A stretch of DNA of 64,000 nt from assembly GCF_019266065.1 (NCBI RefSeq), contig NZ_LPNR01000115.1, forward strand, positions 22,754 through 86,753, in the 5' to 3' direction. The DNA is from Nocardia sp. MH4 (lineage in GTDB: Bacteria > Actinomycetota > Actinomycetes > Mycobacteriales > Mycobacteriaceae). The translations under genes were made by a program, and so were the position numbers. Below the pieces are notes generated by a model that did no database searches, had not been told where the DNA came from, and saw only the letters and a program-made list of their open reading frames with translations. Shown here piece after piece: positions 8,793-15,981 of this stretch; position 1 is the stretch's first letter, and each line of letters begins with the position of its first letter.

Positions 8793-9992
8793 GTGGCAGG
8801 TGTCTTCGATCGACTGGTCGGCCAGGACGTGGTCGAGGCCGAACTGACGGCTGCCGCGACGGCGGCCCGCGCGGGCGTCGTGACCGGGGCGATGACGCAT
8901 TCGTGGCTGTTCACGGGTCCGCCCGGATCCGGTCGGTCGGTCGCCGCGCTGTGCTTCGCCGCTGCCCTGCAATGCACCGACCCCGACGCCGTCGGATGCG
9001 GTCGCTGCCATGCGTGCACCACCACGATGGCAGGCACGCACGGTGACGTGCGCCGGATCATTCCCGAGGGCTTGAGCATCAGCACCAAGGAGATGCGCGC
9101 GATCGTGCAGATCGCGTCCCGGCGACCGAGCACCGGCCGCTGGCAGATCGTCGTGGTCGAGGACGCCGACCGGCTCACCGAAGGCGCGGCCAACGCCCTG
9201 CTGAAGGTCGTCGAGGAGCCGCCGGACCGCACCGTGTTCCTGCTGTGCGCGCCGACCGTCGACCCGGAGGACATCTCCGTCACCCTGCGATCCCGATGCA
9301 GGCACGTGCATTTGGTGACCCCGACCGTCCCCGCCATCGCGCAGGTCCTGCGCGAGCGGGATCAGCTCGACGCCGAGACCGCCGAGTGGGCGGCCTCGGT
9401 GAGCGGTGGTCATGTCGGCCGGGCACGTCGCCTCGCCACCGACGAGGACGCGCGCAAGCGACGTCAGCGGGCGCTGGCCCTGGTCAGCGCCACCGAACGG
9501 CCGGGTGCGGCCTACGCGGCCGCCGACGAGCTGGTGAAGTCGGCCGACGACGAAGCCAAGCAGATGAGCGCCGAACGCGACGACCGCGAACGCGACGAAC
9601 TCGCCACCGCCCTGGGCGCGGGCGGCACCGGCAAGGGCGCCGCCTCGGCCACCCGTGGTTCGGCGGGCGTGCTCAAGGAACTCGAGCGCCGCCAGAAGTC
9701 CCGCGCCACCCGCACCGGCCGCGATGCCCTCGACCGCGCCCTAATCGACGTGGCCGGGATGTACCGCGACGCTCTCGCCATGCGCTTCGCCGGCCGCGGG
9801 GTCGCCATCACCCTCACCCACCCGGACATGGCCGCGGAGATCACCGACCTCGCCACCAACGTCCGCCCCGAGGGCCTGCTCCGCAGCATCGACGCGGTGC
9901 TGGAGTGCCGGGAAGCCCTGGACCTCAACGTGAAACCCCGCTTCGCCGTCGCCGCCATGGTCGCCACCCTCATCGCCGCCCGCTCCACCTGA
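8793..9992 (+). CDS. holB: DNA polymerase III subunit delta'
   Basis: Clamp-loader subunit of 399 residues, beginning MAGVFDRLVGQDVV as in other actinobacteria. It has a modified P-loop (TGPPGSGRSV, with GRS instead of GKT), consistent with delta' not hydrolysing ATP. A zinc finger follows with CGRCHAC and an upstream Cys. The AAA+ sensor region is DADRLTEGAANALLKVVEEP. The GTG start lies 7 bases after TAGGGT (8780-8785), so the mRNA is probably leaderless. In M. tuberculosis an adenylate cyclase gene (Rv3645) separates topA and holB; here only 220 bases without a recognisable gene do. It is followed by a tRNA gene. Confidence 0.95.
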   Translation: MAGVFDRLVGQDVVEAELTAAATAARAGVVTGAMTHSWLFTGPPGSGRSVAALCFAAALQCTDPDAVGCGRCHACTTTMAGTHGDVRRIIPEGLSISTKEMRAIVQIASRRPSTGRWQIVVVEDADRLTEGAANALLKVVEEPPDRTVFLLCAPTVDPEDISVTLRSRCRHVHLVTPTVPAIAQVLRERDQLDAETAEWAASVSGGHVGRARRLATDEDARKRRQRALALVSATERPGAAYAAADELVKSADDEAKQMSAERDDRERDELATALGAGGTGKGAASATRGSAGVLKELERRQKSRATRTGRDALDRALIDVAGMYRDALAMRFAGRGVAITLTHPDMAAEITDLATNVRPEGLLRSIDAVLECREALDLNVKPRFAVAAMVATLIAARST

Positions 9993-10049
9993 CCACCCGT
10001 TTTCGCGTTCCGGCCGTTCCCGCGATAGACTCGCGTCGCCTAACGGCAC

Positions 10050-10125
10050 GCCGCCTTAGCTCAGTCGGTAGAGCGCTTCACTCGTAATGAAAAGGTCGGG
10101 GGTTCGATTCCCCCAGGCGGCTCCA
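10050..10125 (+). tRNA. tRNA-Thr (anticodon CGU)
   Basis: Complete cloverleaf: acceptor GCCGCCT (10050-10056) pairs with AGGCGGC (10115-10121), discriminator T, encoded CCA at 10123-10125. The D-loop has TAGCTCAGTCGGTAGAGC, the anticodon loop CTCGTAA gives CGT, and the T-arm is GGGGGTTCGATTCCCCC. A TAGACT -10 box lies at 10026-10031. The position after holB matches mycobacteria. Confidence 0.98.
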
Positions 10126-10130
10126 AGGTC

Positions 10131-10164
10131 ACAGGCCCTTTCCGGGAATCCGGGAAGGGCCTGT
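10131..10164 (+). terminator. Hairpin terminator after tRNA-Thr
   Basis: 15-bp stem with one G-U pair (10131-10145 with 10150-10164) and a GAAT loop, starting 6 bases after the tRNA CCA and followed by a short T-rich stretch (GTGGTTTCT). Confidence 0.8.
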
Positions 10165-10217
10165 GTGGTTTCTGGCGACGCGGTAGTCACTCGCCGGTCG
10201 GCCACTTTCCGGTGGTG

Positions 10218-10403
10218 ATGTACGTCTTCGCGACCCACGCGGCGTCCGGGAAGCTGGCGGTCTACGCCGTGTGTATCGAGGACGGGCGGGTCCTGCTCGC
10301 GCGGGGCGTGACCGCCGAGGGTATCGGTCTCGCCCTGGCGCGGACGCTGCCGGAGATCGGCCATGTCGCTCCGGTGGCGGTCGGCGGCCTGATTCAGCAC
10401 TGA
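10218..10403 (+). CDS. Hypothetical 61-residue protein
   Basis: Short ORF (ATG 10218; GTG at 10212 and 10215 also possible) ending 6 bases before the convergent gene at 10410. The product reads MYVFATHAASGKLAVYAVCI, then EDGRVLLARGVTAEGIGLAL and a tail with GHVAPVAVGGLIQH. It has a beta-alpha-like alternation and a composition typical of real proteins, with G/C-ending codons. I do not recognise the family, and no clear ribosome site or leaderless -10 is present. A coding function is plausible but not proven. Confidence 0.45.
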   Translation: MYVFATHAASGKLAVYAVCIEDGRVLLARGVTAEGIGLALARTLPEIGHVAPVAVGGLIQH

Positions 10404-10409
10404 TCCGGG

Positions 10410-11288
10410 TCACCCGCCGAGGAGGGTCCAGACCGTGTCGCGTTCCGTGGTGAGGTCGATGGGTGCGCCGGCGAGGGCGGTCAGCAGGGTGGGGAGGGGC
10501 CAGGTGGTGAGGTGGCCGTAGCGGGCGGAGTAGATGCCGACATCGGTGAGGCGGTAGGTGTCGGTGTGGTCGAAGAGGGCGTAGCTGATGACCTGGTAGA
10601 GGTCGGTGGCGCTGAGGGCGTCGGTGCGGTGGCCGGTGCGCTGGTTCTTCGGGCCGAGGTGGGTTTTGAGGTCGAGGAGCAGGCCGTCGCTGATGATGTC
10701 GGCGTCGGCGTTGCACAGCACCGAGGCGTCGAAGGTGGGGCCGGGAACGGTGGGTGGGCGCAGGTGGGGGAGCAGGTGCTCGTCGGCGATGCCGCGCAGT
10801 TCCCAGAGTTGGCGGATCGCGTCGGCGGGGGCGAGGGCGAGCAGGTGGTCGACGGTGAAGCGGTCGGTGGTGAGCAGATTCGCCAGCGCGGTATCGCGGC
10901 GTAGGCCGCGGCGGTAGACGTCGGTGCACAGGGCCAGGGCCCAGCAGGCGCGGCTGAGCAGGTCGACGTCGACCGCGGACGGGGCGACGGCCGCGCCGGC
11001 GGTATCGATCACCGACGCCACGACGGCCGATTCCCGGGGATGGCCGAAGAACCCGAGCAGCGGCAGTACCGGCTCGTGGTCGGGGACCAGCAGGAAGCGC
11101 ACGGCGAAGTCGAAGGCGGCGCCGAGGGTGGCGGGGTTGGCGCCGCCGGTGTCGACCAGCAGTGGTCCGGCTCCGCGCCGATACTCGGCCTGCACCCCGC
11201 GGGTGTGCGGAAATTGCTGGTGCAGGTACTCGCGCAGCGGCGACGACGTGTCGCGCAGCGCGGCGGATAGGTTCGTGTAGACGTACAC
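10410..11288 (-). CDS. Uncharacterised protein with PD-(D/E)XK nuclease-like core
   Basis: Protein of 292 residues with no signal peptide or membrane helix. The C-terminal part shows the order expected of a RecB-like nuclease fold: an acidic residue before a strand (NADADIISDG), a strand ending in LLLDLKTH (the D..(D/E)xK signature, here D-L-K), and a helix with DLYQVISYALF that resembles the Q-xxx-Y motif. The first 180 residues are mostly helical and unrecognised. GTG 11288 has GGACGGAGG in front. Not assigned to any named family; nuclease activity is inference from motif order only. Neighbours (RibD-like reductase, tRNA) do not suggest a pathway. Confidence 0.6.
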   Translation of the reverse strand: MYVYTNLSAALRDTSSPLREYLHQQFPHTRGVQAEYRRGAGPLLVDTGGANPATLGAAFDFAVRFLLVPDHEPVLPLLGFFGHPRESAVVASVIDTAGAAVAPSAVDVDLLSRACWALALCTDVYRRGLRRDTALANLLTTDRFTVDHLLALAPADAIRQLWELRGIADEHLLPHLRPPTVPGPTFDASVLCNADADIISDGLLLDLKTHLGPKNQRTGHRTDALSATDLYQVISYALFDHTDTYRLTDVGIYSARYGHLTTWPLPTLLTALAGAPIDLTTERDTVWTLLGG

Positions 11289-11400
11289 CGGCCTCCGTCC
11301 GACGGCAGAGTCGAGCGCTGCCTCGATGGTGCCACGCCGATGAATTCGCGCTGCTCATGCCGTCTGCATCACCAGGAGTCGTCGAGATCAGGAGGTCGGC

Positions 11401-11946
11401 ATGCGCACACTCGCGATCACCCAGAACAGCACCGCCGACGGTGCGATCGAAATGCTCGGAGACTGGTTCGACCCGCAGGCCGACAACGCCGAACAGCTCG
11501 CCGAACTGCACCGGCAGACCGCCGCGTCGGACGCGCTGGTGCTCGGCAGGCGCACCTTCGAGGACTTCCGCGCCTTCTGGCCGGCGCAGACCGATGACCG
11601 GACCGGCATCACCGCGTCGCTCAACCGACAGCGCAAATACGTCGTGTCGGCGACCATGACCGAGCCGGGCTGGGAGAACTCCACGGTGCTGGCCGGGGAT
11701 CCGGTCGCGCGGGTCGCGGCGCTGAAGGGGCAGCCGGGCCGCGACATCGTCGTCACCGGGAGCATTCGGCTCTGTCACGCCCTGATCGGGGCGGGCCTGG
11801 TGGACGAGTACCGGTTGTTCGTCTACCCGACGGTGCAGGGCGGCGGTCGTCGGCTGTTCCCCGAGGGGTACGTGGCGGCCCGGTTGCGGCTGGTGGAATC
11901 GCGCGTGCTGGACGGCTCGGTCGTCTACTCGCGGTACGCCGCCTAG
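11401..11946 (+). CDS. Dihydrofolate reductase-like (RibD C-terminal domain) protein
   Basis: Protein of 181 residues with the DHFR/RibD-C fold. The features are an N-terminal strand MRTLAITQNSTADGAIE, the core VLGRRTFEDFRAFWP, and the NADPH-binding signature DIVVTGSIRLCHALIGAGLV followed by DEYRLFVYPTVQGGGRRLF. Such stand-alone proteins are common in actinobacteria and reduce unidentified pterin- or flavin-like substrates with NADPH. ATG 11401 follows an AGGAGGT site. Its stop lies just before the inverted repeat controlling the following ArsR gene, so the two are probably separately transcribed. Substrate unknown. Confidence 0.88.
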   Translation: MRTLAITQNSTADGAIEMLGDWFDPQADNAEQLAELHRQTAASDALVLGRRTFEDFRAFWPAQTDDRTGITASLNRQRKYVVSATMTEPGWENSTVLAGDPVARVAALKGQPGRDIVVTGSIRLCHALIGAGLVDEYRLFVYPTVQGGGRRLFPEGYVAARLRLVESRVLDGSVVYSRYAA

Positions 11947-11947
11947 T

Positions 11948-11993
11948 TGCACAATTCTCTTTGCACAAGAAATTATGCAAAGAGTACTGTGCA
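11948..11993 (+). promoter_or_regulatory. ArsR-family operator overlapping a leaderless promoter
   Basis: Inverted repeat of two 18-base arms, 11948-11965 (TGCACAATTCTCTTTGCA) and 11976-11993 (TGCAAAGAGTACTGTGCA), matching at 15 of 18 positions with a 10-nt spacer. The right arm contains TACTGT (11985-11990), a -10 box placed 6 bases before the ATG at 11997. A bound repressor would cover the promoter. It is the only sizeable AT-rich symmetric element nearby, so autoregulation of the ArsR-hydrolase operon is likely. Confidence 0.8.
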
Positions 11994-11996
11994 TGT

Positions 11997-12578
11997 ATGG
12001 CCGACGAGGTACCGCCCAGGGAGATCGCCGATCCCGCCGCGCTGCGCGCGCTGGCGCATCCGCTCCGGCAGCGCATCCTGCGCGCGCTGGCCGAGAAGGG
12101 GCCGGCCACCGCGACGGCGCTCGGTGCGCAGTTGGGTCAGAACACCGGGGCGACCAGCTATCACCTGCGTCAGCTGGCCGAGCACGGATTCATCGAGGAG
12201 GCGCCCGAGCTGGCGAAGGGGAAGGAGCGGTGGTGGCGCTCGCCGCCGAAGGACCTGCGCTACCGGCTCGACAAGGACCAGCCGCCGGAGCTGCGCGAGC
12301 TGCTGGAAGGGCTGGTCGCCCAGCACATCGCCGAGGATGTCGAGCTGTTCGGGCGGTTCCGGGCCGAACGCGCCGAGCTCGGCGACTGGGCCGACACGAT
12401 GCCGTTCTCGCGCGGCGCGATCTACGCCACTCGCGAGGAACTCGACGCCTTTTGCGAGGAGTACCTCGCGCTGCTCAAACGCTTTCAGGCCACCCATGCC
12501 GCGGGCAGGCCCGGCGCGCGCCGGGTGCTGACCCGGTTCATCGCGTTCCCGGCACCGGGGATGACCGACAGCGAGTAG
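11997..12578 (+). CDS. ArsR/SmtB-type winged-helix regulator
   Basis: Protein of 193 residues with an N-terminal winged helix: ALRALAHPLRQRILRALAEK, then GPATATALGAQLGQ and the recognition helix region TGATSYHLRQLAEHGFIEEA. The C-terminal 100 residues are helical and acidic, probably for ligand sensing or dimerisation; there is no Cys-based metal site, so this is not a classic metalloregulator. I chose ATG 11997 over the upstream in-frame ATG 11961 because the latter lies within the operator and because TACTGT at 11985 would make a leaderless transcript begin at 11997. The hydrolase gene follows 9 bases later and is probably its target. Confidence 0.9.
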   Translation: MADEVPPREIADPAALRALAHPLRQRILRALAEKGPATATALGAQLGQNTGATSYHLRQLAEHGFIEEAPELAKGKERWWRSPPKDLRYRLDKDQPPELRELLEGLVAQHIAEDVELFGRFRAERAELGDWADTMPFSRGAIYATREELDAFCEEYLALLKRFQATHAAGRPGARRVLTRFIAFPAPGMTDSE

Positions 12579-12587
12579 GGATTCACC

Positions 12588-13952
12588 GTGTTGCTTCGTA
12601 TCGCACTGCTCGCCACCCTGATCGCGGCCCTCGTCGCAACCGCTCCCACGGCCGCCGCGCAGGACCCCGCCACCACCGATATCACGATCACCCGCTCGGA
12701 TGGCACCACCACGCCCGGCACCGTCCACGCGCCCGCGGGCGCCACGGGACGGCCGGGCGTCGTGCTGGTGCACGGCTCCGGCACCGCGCCCAGTCCCCAA
12801 TACGCCCTGGCCGCCGATGCTTTCGCGCGTGCGGGCATCGTCGCGTTGCGCTATACCAAGCGAGCTGAGGACTACACGCCCGCCCACCGCGACTTCTCCC
12901 TGCTCGCCGAGGACGCGCTGTCGGGCATCGCCGCACTGCGGGGCCGGCCCGAGGTCGACCCCGCCCGGGTCGGGCTCTGGGGACTCTCCGAAGGCGGCTG
13001 GGTCGCGCCGCTGGCGGCCGCGCGCTCGGCCGACGTCGCGTTCCTGATCACCATCGGCGCCAATTCCGGCGCGCCCGCCGCCCAGCAGACCTGGGCCAAC
13101 GAGACCAGATTCGCGGCGGCGGGCGTGCGCGGATCGATGATCGAGGTGCTGGCGCGCAACGGAATCCGCCAGCTCGCCGGGGCGGGTCAGTTCGCCCAGG
13201 CCGACTACGACCCGGTGCCGGTGCTGGAACGGATCCCGCAGCCGGTGCTCGCGATCTGGGGTGACAGGGACCGGCTGACCCCGCCCGGCGACAGCCTGCG
13301 CGACTTCCAGGCGGTCTTCGATCGGGTCGGCAAGGTGAACTACACGCTGCGCACACTGCCGAACGCCCAGCACGCCGCCTTCACGACGACCGATGGCTTC
13401 GACAAGGGCGCCGGCCTCGCGCCCGGCTACGCCGAGCTCATGGGTGACTGGGTGAACGGGTTGCCGGGATCGGCGCACGCGCAGGCGGATCGACCTGCGG
13501 CGCAAAGGCATTCGGTGACGCCGTTGCCGCCCCTGGCGTGGTGGGAGTCCACCGGGGTCCAGTTGGCACTGCTGCTCGGGACCGTTCTCGCGCTCGGCGG
13601 GTACGCGGTGACCGGCTTCGCCCGGAGCTGGCGACTGTCCCATGGCCTGCCAGGGCGAATCCTGGTGACGGCGGCGGGGATCGGGATGCTCGGCACGATC
13701 GCCCTGTTCGTGTTCGTTGCCTCGACCAAGGCGACGTCGTTCGGCCCGTTGCTGTTCGGGCGCACCCTGCCCTGGGTGGCGTTGCAGCTGGTCTCGGTGT
13801 GCGCGGTGGTGGCGCTCGGCGTCGTCGTGGCGCGGCGGCAACGCCTGCTCGACGGCGTCGGCACGGGCGGCCGGGTCCGCTGGGCGCTGCTGGTCTGCGG
13901 CGGTGCCGGATTCACGCTGTGGGCGGTGTACTGGGGACTGCTGCTGCCCTGA
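12588..13952 (+). CDS. Exported alpha/beta hydrolase with C-terminal membrane domain
   Basis: Protein of 454 residues. A signal peptide (MLLRIALLATLIAALVATAP, cleavage near AAAQD) is followed by a dienelactone-hydrolase/acyl-peptidase-like catalytic domain. This shows the oxyanion HGSG loop, nucleophile elbow GLSEGG, an acid in AIWGDRDRLTPP and a His in LPNAQHAAF. From about residue 320 there are four predicted transmembrane helices (LALLLGTVLALGGYAV, IGMLGTIALFVFVA, ALQLVSVCAVVALGV, LLVCGGAGFTLWAV). The catalytic domain should face outside. It starts at GTG 12588, 9 bases after the ArsR gene, so the two form an operon. The substrate is unknown. The hydrolase plus membrane tail is less usual than plain secreted hydrolases. 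Confidence 0.85.
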   Translation: MLLRIALLATLIAALVATAPTAAAQDPATTDITITRSDGTTTPGTVHAPAGATGRPGVVLVHGSGTAPSPQYALAADAFARAGIVALRYTKRAEDYTPAHRDFSLLAEDALSGIAALRGRPEVDPARVGLWGLSEGGWVAPLAAARSADVAFLITIGANSGAPAAQQTWANETRFAAAGVRGSMIEVLARNGIRQLAGAGQFAQADYDPVPVLERIPQPVLAIWGDRDRLTPPGDSLRDFQAVFDRVGKVNYTLRTLPNAQHAAFTTTDGFDKGAGLAPGYAELMGDWVNGLPGSAHAQADRPAAQRHSVTPLPPLAWWESTGVQLALLLGTVLALGGYAVTGFARSWRLSHGLPGRILVTAAGIGMLGTIALFVFVASTKATSFGPLLFGRTLPWVALQLVSVCAVVALGVVVARRQRLLDGVGTGGRVRWALLVCGGAGFTLWAVYWGLLLP

Positions 13953-13961
13953 GGAACGCGA

Positions 13962-13989
13962 AAGGTCCCGACCTGCTGGTCGGGACCTT
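13962..13989. terminator. Bidirectional terminator
   Basis: Perfect 12-bp stem AAGGTCCCGACC/GGTCGGGACCTT (13962-13973 and 13978-13989) with a TGCT loop, between the convergent hydrolase gene and the DUF1036 gene. It can serve both strands. Confidence 0.85.
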
Positions 13990-14001
13990 CCGGATCGGGG
14001 T

Positions 14002-14364
14002 TCAGGGGTTGAGATTCACGGTGTGCGTGTTGTGCAGATTCGAGCCGACGAACACCCGTCTCATGTTCACGATGTCCCACGTGGAGGTTCCGATCAGGAG
14101 GCAGGAGTCGAACCGGTCGAAGGGATTGACGTAGACCCGAGGGCCGTTCACGTCACCCCACCACGCGCCGTTGCCCGCTCTGGCGTAGTAGTACGCGGCG
14201 TCGGATTTCGTCCAGATCGCGGTCTTCGATTCGCCGGGATTCAGATTCCACCAGCCGTGCGTCGCCCAGCCGCCGTACTGGCCGGGGCAGGAATCCGGGT
14301 CCACCTGCATGACCGCGACGGAAACCACCAGGTGGTAGTTGTTGCGAAAGGCCAACCAAGGCAT
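14002..14364 (-). CDS. DUF1036 domain protein
   Basis: Protein of 120 residues beginning MPWLAFRNNYHLVVSVAV at ATG 14364, after AGAAGGGG. It shows the DUF1036 pattern: GGWATHGWWNLNPGESKTA, then DAAYYYARAGNGAWWGD and a C-terminal FDRFDSCLLIG region. DUF1036 proteins have a beta-sandwich-like predicted fold and no known function. No signal peptide or membrane helix is seen here. It is the last gene of an operon transcribed leftwards from 15798 (metallopeptidase, 101-residue protein, 63-residue peptide, this gene), starting 4 bases after the stop of the peptide gene. It ends at a strong terminator. Confidence 0.75.
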   Translation of the reverse strand: MPWLAFRNNYHLVVSVAVMQVDPDSCPGQYGGWATHGWWNLNPGESKTAIWTKSDAAYYYARAGNGAWWGDVNGPRVYVNPFDRFDSCLLIGTSTWDIVNMRRVFVGSNLHNTHTVNLNP

Positions 14365-14368
14365 CGGA

Positions 14369-14560
14369 CTACCCCTTCTGCTCGAGTGGTGGGGCCGGCA
14401 GACTCGCGGCCTCGTGGAACGGCGCGGCCACACTCGCACCCGCGCTCGCGGGCGTTTCCGGGCGCTCGGCCCGATGATCTTCCGAGGTGTACGCACCCAC
14501 TTCGCGCACGGCCGGGGCCTGCGCCGCAGCGAGCTGCCCCGTTTGTGGTTCGGCGGTCAT
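14369..14560 (-). CDS. Small Ala/Pro/Glu-rich protein, 63 residues
   Basis: Short ORF between the 101-residue protein and the DUF1036 gene. ATG 14560 follows AGAAAGGTGAAG at good spacing; GTG 14569 is an alternative. The product starts MTAEPQTGQLAAAQAPAV, continues through a charged block (EVGAYTSEDHRAERPETP) and ends in PLPAP-like and EQKG residues. It is predicted disordered, with no Cys, no signal peptide and no transmembrane segment. It matches no family I know. Tight packing in the operon (4 bases to the next gene) supports it being expressed. It could be a peptide substrate, an inhibitor or an adaptor of the metallopeptidase, but nothing in the sequence proves this. Confidence 0.6.
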   Translation of the reverse strand: MTAEPQTGQLAAAQAPAVREVGAYTSEDHRAERPETPASAGASVAAPFHEAASLPAPPLEQKG

Positions 14561-14603
14561 GAACTTCACCTTTCTTCTGATTCGGCTACGGCGAGACCGC
14601 TTT

Positions 14604-14909
14604 TCAGCCTCGCTGGACGGTCACCGACAACTCCCGTGGCGTCGCGCCGTGGAAGGGATCGCCGGTCATCAGCAGTACTGTCGAGTCGCCGGGCGTCAGC
14701 GCGGCGAGCACCACCACATCCGGCGGACCTTCGGGCGCGAGCACCCGTCCGTCCGGGAGCGGGGTCGCGTCCCGGTAGACGCCGAGCACCTCGACCGTCG
14801 CGCCCGAGATCGCCCGGGCTCCCGCGGCGGGCAACAGCGCGATGTCGCCGGGCGCGAGCTCCAACCGTGTCCCGATCGGACCAGCGCGCAGATCAACCAG
14901 CCGTGGCAT
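14604..14909 (-). CDS. Uncharacterised 101-residue beta-rich protein
   Basis: Starts at ATG 14909, overlapping the end of the metallopeptidase gene by 17 bases, so it is translationally coupled. The sequence alternates short strands and turns: GTRLELAPGDIALLP, ATVEVLGVYRDATPL, DVVVLAALTPGDSTVLLMTG, RELSVTVQRG. The last part resembles the final strands of Ig-like protease-inhibitor folds (chagasin/I42 type), but the NPTTGY-type loop is absent, so that link is weak. No export signal is present. The gene is always read with its protease neighbour here, so an inhibitor or accessory role is a reasonable hypothesis. Confidence 0.65.
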   Translation of the reverse strand: MPRLVDLRAGPIGTRLELAPGDIALLPAAGARAISGATVEVLGVYRDATPLPDGRVLAPEGPPDVVVLAALTPGDSTVLLMTGDPFHGATPRELSVTVQRG

Positions 14910-15798
14910 GCGCCTGTGCGAGCGCGGATTCCACGCTGACGTCCTCGCCCTCGTCCCAGTCCGCGGTCTCGGTGAAGAACGGCCACAGCGTCGGGTAGAT
15001 GGAACGGGCGAACACGCGATCGGCGGCATTGATGTCCAGGCCACCGCGAATCGGCTGCCCGTCGGTGGTGATCGTGCCGGGCAGCTGGTAGCACATGATC
15101 GAGTCCTGGTCGGCGTTCGGCGTGGCCATGATCGAGCGTTCGTCCAGCGGGGTCAGGACATTCGAGCGCGTCTGCTGCTCGCTCCACCCGTAGGTGTCAC
15201 GGAAGTGCGCGATCGTCTTGGCGACGTCGAGCCTGCCGATCAGCGCGCGGCGCAGATGCTCGTGCGGGAAGCCGAGGGTGTGGCCGGTCTCGTGGCGCAC
15301 GACCCGCTTGTACTCGCTCTCCGGCGTGGCCATCGTGAAGCCCTGCAGGTTCATCGTGGGGCGGTGCTGCGGGATCAGCAGGACGTCGGTGCCGAGATAG
15401 GACCAATAGCCCTGGCCGGAGCGGGAAATGCGCACCTGACCGGTGCCGTTCGTCAGCACGAAGGTGACGCCGATGCCCCAGGCGTTCATATGGGTGAGAA
15501 TGCGCTGTTTCAGGTCGCTGGCCGTCGCCTCCATGAAGCTGACCGACAGGGTGCGGCGCTGCATGCCCCAGTACTTCGAGGTGAGCACCGCCAGTTCGGC
15601 GACCTGCGGCAGGCCGCCCTCGGTGGCCGCGCTCTGGGTGAGCGGCGCGTTCACCGGATTGAGCAGCGTGGCGACTTCGGCCGCCCGCTCCAGCAGGCGG
15701 GTCGGCAGCGCGGGGATCACGCAGCCGGGCTCCTCGACCGGGGCGGGTTCTTCGTGGTGACCGTTGCCGTGCGGCTCCTGGTCGGGGGGTGTACGCAT
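14893..15798 (-). CDS. Astacin-like (M12A) zinc metallopeptidase
   Basis: Protein of 301 residues. The astacin-type metzincin signature is HETGHTLGFPHEH (zinc His169, His173, His179; Glu170), with the Met-turn SIMCY (Met235, Tyr237) about 54 residues later. The N-terminal 60 residues are Pro/His/Glu-rich and probably act as a propeptide or linker; there is no typical signal peptide, which is odd for this family. ATG 15798 follows GAGGAGGATCC; the frame is open further upstream to 15843. It is the first gene of a four-gene operon with a 101-residue protein, a 63-residue peptide and a DUF1036 protein. Confidence 0.88.
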   Translation of the reverse strand: MRTPPDQEPHGNGHHEEPAPVEEPGCVIPALPTRLLERAAEVATLLNPVNAPLTQSAATEGGLPQVAELAVLTSKYWGMQRRTLSVSFMEATASDLKQRILTHMNAWGIGVTFVLTNGTGQVRISRSGQGYWSYLGTDVLLIPQHRPTMNLQGFTMATPESEYKRVVRHETGHTLGFPHEHLRRALIGRLDVAKTIAHFRDTYGWSEQQTRSNVLTPLDERSIMATPNADQDSIMCYQLPGTITTDGQPIRGGLDINAADRVFARSIYPTLWPFFTETADWDEGEDVSVESALAQAHATAG

Positions 15799-15896
15799 CG
15801 GATCCTCCTCATCGAAACAACCGTGGGGTTGTGACTGTGGCACGGAGAATCGGTGCGGGTCCCGCGTAGTCGACTACTCGATCCGGGCTCGAAAAA

Positions 15897-15922
15897 GGCC
15901 CCCGACCTGGTGGTCGGGGGCC
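15897..15922 (-). terminator. Rho-independent terminator of the 15982-17034 gene
   Basis: Perfect 11-bp stem (15897-15907 GGCCCCCGACC with 15912-15922) with a TGGT loop. Read on the minus strand it is followed directly by TTTTT, giving a canonical terminator upstream of the metallopeptidase operon. Confidence 0.88.
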
Positions 15923-15981
15923 ATTCTTCGAGTTTCTCCCGAGTCGAGCGCCGTTGACCGGCTCAGGAGAACCGACTCGGG

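Noticed and set aside
10131..10164. Hairpin after the tRNA as an attachment site
   Set aside because: It is a standard terminator; no integrase or prophage genes follow and the tRNA 3' end is not duplicated.
10056..10400. Minus-strand 114-codon open frame across the tRNA gene
   Set aside because: Its end encodes WGNRTPDLFITSEALYRLS, the well-known false ORF that arises antisense to a tRNA.
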